Shown here piece after piece: positions 55,181 through 64,000 of a stretch of DNA of 64,000 nt. The notes beneath the pieces were generated by a model. That model saw only the letters and a list, made by a program, of their open reading frames with translations, searched no databases and was not told where the DNA came from. The translations under genes and the position numbers were made by a program. The first letter of the stretch is position 1. Every line of letters begins with the position of its first letter. This DNA is from Ipomoea triloba. Its lineage: Eukaryota; Streptophyta; Magnoliopsida; Solanales; Convolvulaceae. Location of the stretch: positions 8,741,491 to 8,805,490 of the forward strand of contig NC_044923.1 of NCBI RefSeq assembly GCF_003576645.1. Direction: 5' to 3'.

Positions 55181-55531
55181 TTGGTTCCTGCTCCTAAGCT
55201 GGCTTCTTTGTCAAAAGATCTAGATGACTTGCCCATTGCAATCCGTAAAGGTAAAAGATCATGTATGTATCCTGTGTCATCTTTTGTCTCTTATACTCAC
55301 TTACTTCCTACATCATGCTCTTTTCTTGCTTCTCTTGACGTCATAACCACACCTAAAACTGTCAAACAAGCCTTAGCCCACTTTGGTTGGCATAATGTTA
55401 TGATTGAGGAAATGAATGCTTTAGATTTCAATGGTACGTGGAACTTGGTGGATTTACCACTAGGGAAGAAGGCCATTGGGTGCAAATGGGTGTTTGTGGT
55501 GAAGGTTAACCCTGATGGGTTAGTGGCTTGA
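55181..55531 (+). pseudogene. Copia RT N-terminal open piece
   Basis: Open for 116 residues over the linker and start of reverse transcriptase: SSFVSYTHL, KTVKQALAHFGW, MIEEMNALDFNGTW and KAIGCKWVFVVKVNPDG follow the copia order. A stop at 55529 ends it. Confidence 0.75.
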
Positions 55532-56632
55532 TTGAAGGCTTGTCTAGTTGCACAAACTTATGGTATTGATTACTCTAACATGTTTTCTCCTGTTGTGAAA
55601 TTGACCTCTTTTAGATTGCTTATTTCTATGGCTGCTGTGTTTGATTGGCCATTACATCAACTAGACATTAAAAATGTTTTTCTACATGGTGATCTTCAAG
55701 AATAAGTCTATATGGAGCAACCACCTGGGTTTGTTGCTAAGGGGGAGTATAGTAAGGTTTGTCGACTTCTTAAATCTCTGTATGGCCTTAAGTAAATCCC
55801 TCGTGCCTGGTTTGGGAAATTCAGTTAAGCAATTGAGAGGTTTGGTATGTTGAAGGAAAAGTCTGATCATTTTGTTTGTTTTTTTTTATAAACGCTCTAA
55901 AGCAAGTATTATTCTATTAATGGTCTATGTGGATGACATTGTCATCATTGGAAGTGACACCGCTGGTGTTGTATCTCTTAAAATGTTCCTTCATACTCAA
56001 TTTTAAACTAAAGATCTTGAGACATTAACTTATTTCTTAAGTATCGAGGTAATAATGAATAAGAAAGGTATATTTTTCTCTCAAAGGAAATATGTACTTG
56101 ATCTATTGACAGAAACAGGGAAATTGGTGATCCCTAATTCATAGTTAACAACAGAAGGAGAGCCATTTAATGATCCAGAGAGATACAAACGATTGGTTGG
56201 CAAGCTAAACTACCTAACTATAATTTGTCCTGATATTGCGTACTCAGTTATTGTTGTAAGTCAATTTATAGCTTCTCCAACTATTTGAAAGGAGCTCCAA
56301 TTAAGGTGTGAAATTGTATATAAAAAACATGGACATATGAGGATTGAGTGCTTCGCATAGGCAGACTAAGTAGGGTCTAAGGAAAATCGAAGATCTACAA
56401 CAGGATTTTGTGTCTTCTTTGGTGGGAACTTGATCTCATAGAAAAGTAAGAAGCAGAATGTTGTTTCACGGTTAAGTGCAGAGTCAGAGTATAAAGCAAT
56501 GACACAAGACACTTGTGAAATCTTGTGGATATATCACATTCTGAATGAAATAGGATTCAAGGTTCTTATTCCTACAAAGCTATGGCGTGACAATCAAGCG
56601 GTTCTCCATATTGCAGCCAATTTATCCCAAAT

Positions 56633-56890
56633 TTTTTCGAGGTTGCTAAGGATAGAACATGATATACGACTTCATTTATGAGGCATAGCTGAATGGTTCA
56701 TACAGTGCGTTCCTTCAAATGTTCCCAATTGGCTGTCTTTGCCGCCTTTAATGTTTTCAAAAAACCCTATTGCGCCAACAAATCCTTAACCTTGGACTAC
56801 CATACCATGAAATTCCCTGTAGCATCGAACTTTGATACTTCAAAATTTTGCACTTTAACTGCCCATCTCAACTACGTTCTGATACCAATT
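56633..56890 (-). mobile_element. Tork-type gag start and primer-binding site (minus)
   Basis: Minus strand: the primer-site motif TTGGTATCAGAACG at 56874-56887 (initiator-Met tRNA type) and then, with one or two frame changes, gag pieces of Tork style (AKF.., KFDATGNFMVW, IQLCLINEVVYHVLS). It ends abruptly at about 56633 against the plus-strand copia element. Confidence 0.75.
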
Positions 56891-56892
56891 TT

Positions 56893-57180
56893 TTGAGATA
56901 AACAAGAACAAGAATCGAAAATAATGACAAAAGTAGAAAAAACAAGATTTATGTCGTTTAGCAATGTGTCTATGTCCACGAGAATGAAGATGTTATTTTT
57001 ATTAATTGTGATGGTTGAACATCTAGGTTTACAAGCATCATATTTATAAGCAGCCCTAAACATGGTACATGTACAAAATTACCCATGTACTATACTGTGG
57101 AGCCGTTGTCCCCACACCCCCAACCCACTTCGCTATGCTTCTTTCCTTCAACATCTACGATCCTCCAATACATATTAGAT
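56893..57180 (-). mobile_element. Tork-type copia 5' LTR
   Basis: Similar along its length to the LTR at 50616-50941 (TTTTTATTAATTGTGATGGT(A/T)GAACATC, CCCTAAACA(A/T)GGTACATGTACAAAATTA). With the primer site next to it on the minus strand it is the 5' LTR of the element whose 3' end is at 50.6 kb, or of a sister copy. Confidence 0.75.
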
Positions 57181-57359
57181 AATTATGTGTTTGGTTCAAA
57201 TTTGTTTTATTATTTTTGTGCTTTAGCTACATATGCATTGTGCTATGTATGACTTGTACCTTGATGGGGCTATAAATACTGGTGCACCTAATTCCTTACC
57301 TCTTTTTAGCCCTCATTTTAACCAATTTTTCTAACAAAGTGCTTTAGTTTGAGTGGAAT

Positions 57360-59390
57360 CTATGATTTGTTTGTGTGGTTTGATGTTTCTAGATAAAATA
57401 GGTCACAACGAGTCAATACCCCGGAGGCCTAGATTTCACTCAAAGAGGATCGGAGCAGCGGAACACGAAGCGGGAGAAAAGCTAGAAAATTGAGCACATG
57501 CGGCCTAGCAAACGGCCAGATGTGCGGCCGCATGCCCCGCTGTAGATTTCGACCAGCCATACGGCCTAGCAAATGGTAGTTTGCTAGGCCGGATGTCGCG
57601 ATCCCTGTACAGTATAAAAGCTGTTTTTCTGCATTTTGTGCCCAAGTTCGAACCCCTTGCTAGCTTAGAACTACTTTTCTTCATTTCTTTAGCATTTAAG
57701 CTATGTTTGGCAAACCTAGCTGAAAAGGTAGCTGAAAGCTGAAAAGTAGCTGAAAACTGAAAAGTTATAAGCTCGAAGCTGAAATCTGAAGAGCTGTTAT
57801 GCTTAAAGTGTTTGGTAAAATTAGCTTTTTGATAAGCTGATAAATGTAAAAAGACTAAAAATGACATATTCATACAGTTTAAATAACTTTAAATTTAAAT
57901 AGGTTTGTTTATATATTAAAATATAAAATAATGAAATCAATATATTTAAATAAAATATAAAGTAAGAACATATATATATTTGAAAATATATAAAGTAAAA
58001 AAAAATATTTATAATTCATAAGATTAGTTCATACAAAAATTAATGTTCAAACATAAATATCAAACTGAAATTACAGCCAAAGATAATGAAAAGAAAATGT
58101 CAAAAGGGTTTTAATTGAGAGGGATAAAGAATGTCATTTATTTAAAATAATAAGGATAAAGATGGAAAAAAGTTAAAAAGCTACTAGCTTATTTTGAAAA
58201 GCTACCCCAAGTAGCGTTTCAAAATAAGCTCTTATTTTAAGCTACTAGCTTATTTTGAGAACATTACCAAACAGAGCTTATAGCTTATTAGTAGCTTAAA
58301 ATAAGCTATAAGCTCCTAAATAAGCTTTGCCAAACAGAGCCTTATTAGCTTAGATTAGCTTAGATCTACACTTAGAAACACTTGGTAGCATTGATTTCAA
58401 GGATATGGAGTAGATCACAACAACTCTTCTCCACCATTTAATAATAAAACTCTCTTTTCCTCTTCTTCATCTCTTATTTACTCTTATTGCACTTTTATGA
58501 TTTCTTTGCTTAATATTGCTATGTTTACCTTAGATATGAGTGAGTAGTCCTTTTTATGGGTTAGATTTGGTGTTTATTGCTTCTATTGATGCTATTTATG
58601 TGATTATTGCATAAAGGGGATGAACACCCATTTAGGGTTCTTGAGTTTGAGTTGGGTTTTAATTCTATCTTTCAATAATTATTGCGCAATGATTGTTGTT
58701 TGTCTTTGGAAAGTCTTCCATCGCAATGGGAATTGGATGGAAGACTTGAGCCTTCCCAATCTCAAACCCAATTTCTCTTCTATGAAAATAGGGGTAGATT
58801 GGGGCTTACAAAGCTTTTGTTCTTAAAGAATTTAGGTTGATACACCATGGAAATGGGGCAACCTTTGTTCTAATCCTTGTGGAAACTTGGATTCCTTAGT
58901 GCTTGCCTCAAGAACCTAGGGTTAATGTTCCTCCCCCAATTTTAGTGTCAAATGCATCAGTAGACAAATACACATAATTTAACTCATCTTTCCCAATTGA
59001 ATTTTATCCTAGTTTAATCTTGTTTACCCTATAATCCAAAATTACCAAAAAATACTTTAGTTGTTAAATCTTCAAGCCTAAAATGATTTGATTGGAACCT
59101 TATGGATTCCAAGACCTTGGTGCCTAGAGTTTAGATAACGACTTTCTACGTGCCATAAACTCAATCCTCGTGGTTCGACATCTACACCCGTTTTCACCAT
59201 CACCTCTAAATCTACATCAAATACTCCCACCTACTTTTATAAGAAATTATTTTATACTTTTGAAATTAAATCCAAGAAAGCCTAAATGGTTATTCTTCTT
59301 TGAAGTAAGTATTTCAATAAAACCTTGTGGATTCCTTTCACTTATCAACATTTTTCCTCTTGTGGAGTGTTAGATTCTACCCCTTCCAAG
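57360..59390. mobile_element. Probable gypsy LTR with TATA and GC-rich palindromes
   Basis: No coding domain. Features typical of long gypsy LTRs: a GC-rich cluster CGGCCTAGCAAACGG / TTTGCTAGGCCG at 57500-57600, then AGTATAAAAGCTG (57609-57621) as a candidate TATA, and near the right end CCTCGTGGTTCGACATC (59168-59184). A MITE is inserted at 57.7-58.3 kb. Borders unresolved. Confidence 0.4.
57699..58340. mobile_element. Fold-back MITE with GCT(A/C)TGTTTGGC ends
   Basis: GCTATGTTTGGCAAACCTAG at left and TTTGCCAAACAGAGC at right. The right half also carries nested AGCTTATTTTGA / TCAAAATAAGCT palindromes. Non-coding, hAT-like by its ends. Confidence 0.7.
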
Positions 59391-60480
59391 TTGCTATGAT
59401 AAGTCTCATAGGTTCAGAAGTAAGGCTCATTTGCTTATTTTTCTTTCTTTTGTTTTCTCTAGAATTACTTGTTTTTCTTCCTTGTATCTTTGTTTCTCAA
59501 TGAAATCTTATGCCTACTACTTCTATTCCTTTAATTTCTACCATACCTATTTGTTGCCTTCAAGAAAAGCTAAAAAAAAATTTAAGTAAAAGAATACAAA
59601 ACTATTTATAAAAAAAATAAATTCAAGCATTGAAATATTATCCTATTGTGATTGCTTGAAATCCATTTTTAGGGTACATCTATCTCTAGAAATTCATTGG
59701 ACAAATTCTCAAAATACTTGCATTGTATTCAAAGTGTTTGATAAAAGTGTTCAACCAAAATCTAAAATCTTAAAATTAATTTAAGTGTTGAAATTAAAAA
59801 ATTGTATCAACTAGTGAAATTATATTCTTCCAATTGCAAGTCCATTATCCATATTTGTTTCTTACTTATCTTTCTAAAATTCATTCCAAACTTGATTATT
59901 TTGTTATTTCCAAATTGGTTTGTTGAGACTTGTAGTTGTATAGTTTGATATTAATAAGAAGGATTATCTTGGAGGGGTAAGTTACAAACATAGTTGAAGC
60001 AATAGCTACCTTGAGGAGGGAGAGGCCTAGAGTTCCCATGGGTAAGAGGGCTTGGCTGAATGCGTTCTTTTTAGAGGGTGTGGAAATGAGACTGACAATA
60101 GAAGAGTGAATATTGAGAAGATTCAGATGAAATTGGAATGTAAATCTCGATGTGGTTGATATTATGAGATATGTAGGAGCATGGAGGTCAAGAGGATGAA
60201 GACTATAATTTGGGTAGCGTTAAGATGGAGACCAAAACATTTTCCACTCTAAAGTGTCATGTGAATGGTAAAGTGTATGGTATGATTATTGAAATCAACA
60301 TTGCATACGTTGATGTTGTTAGTGGTATGTTATTCGAGGAGTTGTGGTTATTGATAAGATTGCATTGCTTAATGACACTGGATAGGTGAGAATAAATAGA
60401 CAAGTATTGGGTGGATGGCTTTATGATAGGAGGGAGCAATTTAATGAACTCAAAAAATTGATATTCATTTGAGAAAGAGG
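59391..60480. other. Spacer, possibly decayed Tork leader/gag
   Basis: No clear gene. The part from about 59990 onward precedes a Tork protease and may be gag remains, but I could not confirm a motif. Confidence 0.3.
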
Positions 60481-63400
60481 GAATGAAAATTACTCTAGCC
60501 CTAGTGACACCAAAGCAATTGTCAAATGCTTGAATTCTTGATCCTGGTTGCTCTTATCACATATCATCTAACAAGGAGTGGTTTGCCACATACAAGTCAG
60601 GAAACCTTGGTTATTTTTTTGGGTGATGAAAGGTGTCATAGTATTGTTAGAATTGGTGAAATCAAAATTTGATTATATGATGGTGTTGTTAGGACATTAT
60701 GTGATGTTAGACACATAAATGGGTTGACAGTGAATCTGATTTCTCTTGGCATTTTGCATGAAGAAAATGGTTTTATTCATAAAGCTAAAGATAATAGGGA
60801 AACCAATTCAAATGTGTAAGGGTGCGTTGATTGTAATGAAAGGCAATAAGAAAACAAAGAATATTTATAAATTGTTAGAGAGTACAGTTATAGGTGGAGT
60901 TAATTCTATTGAGTTTGATGGTGATAGTACCAAGTTGGGGCATTTGCGTCTTGGGCATCTTAGTGAACGTGGTATGTATGAACTTCATAAGAGGAATATG
61001 TAAAACGTTGTTCAGTGCTACAAGTTGGAGTGTTATAAGTTCTGTTTACTTGGAAATAAACTACCATTTTGTCTACTAGGAAGCAAAAAACTAAGGAAAT
61101 TCTTGATTATGTGCATTATGATGTGTGGGGACCTACCAAGGAGGTATCTATGGGTGGCTCTCGTAATTATGTTAGTTTTGCTGATGATCTTTCTACGAAG
61201 GTTTGGGTGTATTTCTTGAAACAAAAATATGAAGTCTTTGTAAAGTTCAAGTTGTAAAAAGCTGAAGTGGAGACTCAAACTGATAGAAAAAAAAAATCTA
61301 ACAATGGTATCGAATACACATAAACTGAGTTTCAAAAATCTTGTGAGGATAAAGGATTTAGAGACACTTTACAGTGCGCAAGACACCAAAACAAAATGGT
61401 GTTGCATAAAGGTTGAACATGATTATTACTGAACGAACAGGTTGTAGGAGATTGAATGTAGGACTCCCCAAGAGCTTTTGGGCATAAGCGGTAAATATAG
61501 CATGTTATTTTATCAATAGGTCACTACAAAAATCTTTGGGTAACAAGGTCACAAAAGTAGTTTAAACAGGTAATCCAGTCAGTTTTGATCACTTACGTAT
61601 TTTTTGTTGTTCTACTGATGTGCATATACAATGTGATGAGAGACCAAAACTTGATCCAAAGTCCAAGAAGTGCATCTTTCTGGGCTACAAGAAAGGTGTG
61701 AAAGGTTACAAGTTCTGAGATCATGTAGCAAAGACAGTGGTGATCAGTAAGAATACATTGTTTGATGCGCAATACATGTTATAGTAGAACCAAGAGGATA
61801 TGTTCATCAGTGGTTGTGGGCTAGCTGCAATAGAGGTGGATATAAACCAATTTCCATTACCTAAAAGGCCATAGAAGCAACCTACATCTGAGAGGGAGAA
61901 ACTTCCTCTACATATGAAAAACCATGAGGTTTTAAATTCAACATCTACAAGTAGTCCTAATGGAGTAGACTTAGAAGATTACAATTTAGCCAATGAAAAA
62001 TCAAGAAGCACCAATTTTAAACCTCTTAGTAGGTATGGTTTTGGGAACATAGTCTCTTTTGCACTTCTTGTTAGCAATAATGATCCAGTTACCTTTCAAG
62101 AAGCTATTTCTAGCCAGAAAAAAGATAAATAGATGGTATGTATGGTTGAGGAGATGAAGTGTTTGCACCAGAATCATACATGTGAGCTAGTCCAGCTTCT
62201 TAAGGGCAAGAATGTTATTGGATGCAAATGGGTCTACAAGAAGAAGCTACCAATATTAGAAAAAAAAAGGGCGAAATTTTAAAGCTTGATTAGTTGCGAA
62301 GGAGTTTTCAGAAGAAAAGGAAATAGATTATGATAGGTTTTTTTCCCTTGCAGTTAGACATACTTCAATAAGGGCAGTACTTGTTTTGGCAGCTATTTAG
62401 GATTTGCACTTCGAGTAGATGGATGTAAATACTGGTTTTTTTTTTGTGTGGTTATCTAGATAAGTGTATTTGCATGAAGCAACCGGAAGGGTTTGTTAAA
62501 CCTAGAGGTGAGCATTTGGTTTACAAACTACTTAAGATATCATTGTATGGGCTGAAATAAGTTTCAAGATAGTGGTAAAAGCAATTTGATTCTTATATGA
62601 TCAAGATTGGCTAGACACGATGTGTGTGTGCTTATTGGTCTATGTTAATAGCCTTGATAACGGTTTATTTGTTTTCTATTATTGTATTTGGATGATATAT
62701 CGATAGTTGATAAAATATGAATGATATCACTGCGTTGAAAGGTTTGTTGAGTTATGAATTTGACATGATGAAAGACTTAGGTGCTACAAAGAAAATTTGT
62801 GGGATGGAGGTTCAAAGGGATAGAGGTTCTAGGAAGTTGTGGCTTACTCAACAGAGTTATGTTGAGAAAGACTTAAACAAGTTTGGAATGAGCAAGTCTA
62901 ACCAGTGAAAACTCCATTGCCAAATCATTTTAAGCTCTCATTAGATCAATGCCCGAAGATAATTAGTGAGATTGGAGATATGACAAATGTTCCTTATGCT
63001 AATGCAGCTTGTTGTTTGATGTATGTTATGGTTTGTACTCATCCTGATTTGGCTCATGTTATAGTCAAGTTAGCATTTTTATGTCTAAACCAAGGAGGCA
63101 ACATTTGGAGAAAGTCAAGTGGATTCTCTATTATTTGAGGAGTTTTATGAAGCAAGGTATTTTCTTTGGCAATTAGCGAAGTGAGTCTTTGGTCGTAGGG
63201 TATGTAAATTTGGACTATATATGTTGGTGATTTGGATAACAAAAGGTCTACAACTGGGTATGTCTTTACTAGGAGAAGAACCTATATGTTGGAGACCATT
63301 GATCCAATCAATTGTAGCATTGCCTACAACTAAAATAGAGTACATGGTTGTGACTAAAGCTGCTAAATAGGTCCTATGGGTTTCAGGTTTGGTCAAGGAG

Positions 63401-63644
63401 TTGGGTATTAAGTAAGGTGGAGTTCAACTGCTTTGTAATAGTCAAAGTTCGATATAAATGTGAGGTTCCATGAGATTAGAGAGTTAGTTAATTATTGAGA
63501 GATATTGTTGCAGAAAATTCATACTAGTGAGAATGCAACTGACATGTTGACAAAGATAGTGACTATTGACAAGTTCAATCATTGTTTGAATTTGTGGGGT
63601 GTTTGTAGCTGTTAGATGAGCATGGCTACCCCAATCTAGAGGTG
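60481..63644 (+). mobile_element. Tork (Tnt1-like) copia polymerase relic
   Basis: In order: protease WILDPGCSYHISSNKEWF (60537-60590), gag-pre-integrase KLGHLRLGHLSERGMYELHKRN (60930-61000), integrase (DYVHYDVWGPTK, then FADDLSTKVWVYFLKQKYEVF to 61255), conserved 'KCIFLGYKKGVKGYKF' (61665-61720), RT start (NVIGCKWVYKKK, 62210-62245), RT later half (DITALKGLLSYEFDMMKDLGATKK; LWLTQQSYVEKDLNKFGMSK, 62717-62905), and a RNase H tail near 63520 reading SENATDMLTK. Stops and frameshifts in each block. Same lineage as the minus-strand Tork element at 50.6-57.2 kb. Confidence 0.85.
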
Positions 63645-64000
63645 TGTTAGAGACTTCGAGTTTATTTTCTAAGGGGCATATATATTTGCGTAAGATGGAT
63701 ATTTAAATTATTGTGTATGTCTCATATGTTAATAAAAGATGATAGATATTGGAGCATAGTGGAACCGAATGGATTGTAGCGCAACAAAGCAAAGCATATG
63801 TGCAGGGGTAGTGCCCCTGCTGTATGATACACGGGTAATTTTGTAAATGTACCATGCATTAGGATTGTCCATAAATATAATGCTTAGCTTGTAGCCCTAG
63901 ATATTTTATATATCATCGCAATTAATAAAATTCTCCTTCACTCCCGTGGACGTAAGCTCTCAATCAATCCACATAAGTTCTCCATTCCTCTTTTCATTTT
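63645..64000 (+). mobile_element. 3' LTR of the Tork-type element, cut by the window end
   Basis: Starts about TGTTAGAGACTTCGAG after the RNase H tail and shares with the other two Tork LTRs the phrases GTGGA(A/C)CGAAT-like, GGTAATTTTGTA(A/C)ATGTACCATG, AATATAATGCTT and CAATTAATAAAATTCTCC. The 3' border is beyond the window. Confidence 0.75.

Larger units (their letters stand above)
52215..56632 (+). mobile_element. Ty1-copia element (plus), decayed, split by a solo LTR
   Basis: After the primer site: a leader with a TCT repeat, a gap where most of gag should be, protease (WVIDPGGTNHMIGNSSLW, 52680-52735), gag-pre-integrase (LNCSITFFPNHCLF, YRLGHPSLPLL), integrase start (LVHLDVWGPC to VTF at 53300), the solo LTR, integrase continuing VDDYSRMTWLYFMRS at 54574, RT (MIEEMNALDFNGTWNLVDLP at 55400; YVDDIVIIGSD at 55927) and RNase H to DNQAVLHIAAN at about 56625. 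Several stops. The 3' end and 3' LTR are missing: at about 56630 the sequence switches to antisense Tork gag. The short LTR and wording suggest the Ale lineage. Confidence 0.85.

Noticed and set aside
52043..56632. An endogenous plant virus
   Set aside because: Domain order (protease, integrase, RT, RNase H) and LTRs are those of Ty1-copia; no movement protein or coat protein was seen.

Overview
This is nuclear DNA from a flowering plant, most likely a eudicot. The evidence is intron-split genes of plant-only families (alpha-expansin, STAY-GREEN, a SOC1-type MADS-box gene), AT-rich spacers, many miniature inverted-repeat elements (MITEs), tRNA-derived SINEs, broken Ty1-copia and Ty3-gypsy retrotransposons, and a piece of plastid 16S rRNA gene. 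I cannot fix the family or species. The two sequence-complete gene ends (expansin exons 2-3; all four STAY-GREEN exons) are intact and open.

Layout. 0.6-2.0 kb: the last two exons of an alpha-expansin (+), with a SINE and a fold-back MITE in its second intron. 2.3-8.5 kb: four or five MITEs, two fragments of a copia RNase H end, and minisatellite-like spacer. 8.5-10.4 kb: a complete STAY-GREEN Mg-dechelatase gene (-). 10.9-12.4 kb: a fold-back element, then a 564-bp segment present twice around a single N, probably an assembly joint. 14.3-20.7 kb: a decayed Athila-like gypsy element (-), itself hit by a hAT-type MITE with an 8-bp target duplication and by another fold-back MITE. 21.2-24.9 kb: a decayed copia element (+). 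25.9-29.4 kb: SINEs, a MITE, and a 280-bp nuclear plastid insertion from rrn16 lying against a SINE tail.

30.2-31.5 kb holds the most unusual object: a 1,338-bp Mutator-type element with long terminal inverted repeats and a 10-bp target duplication that carries the start of a MEKK1-like MAP kinase kinase kinase gene (-) and a second short membrane-protein-like ORF (+), that is, a Pack-MULE. 31.6-39.4 kb is decayed retroelement sequence (copia RT scrap, a Tat-like gypsy RT/RNase H/integrase on the minus strand, LTR-like sequence) and a Stowaway MITE.

40.8-44.5 kb: five 3' exons of a SOC1/AGL42-type MADS-box gene (-), with exon sizes 62, 100, 42, 42 and 105 bp, ending in the SOC1-type C-terminal motif. 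Its MADS-domain exons are not found anywhere up to the end of the window. Its introns carry at least three MITEs. 46.8-48.8 kb is a copia relic (+). 50.6-57.2 kb is a nest: a Tork-type copia element (-) split by another copia element (+, 5' LTR and PBS present), which is in turn split by a 1,267-bp gypsy solo LTR with a 5-bp target duplication. 57.4-59.4 kb looks like a gypsy LTR with a MITE in it. 60.5-64.0 kb is a second Tork-type element (+) whose 3' LTR runs off the window.

The three host genes are not functionally linked as far as I can see. I found no novel enzymatic or defence system; the reportable novelty is in transposon biology: gene capture, nesting, organelle-DNA insertion and unclassified repeats.
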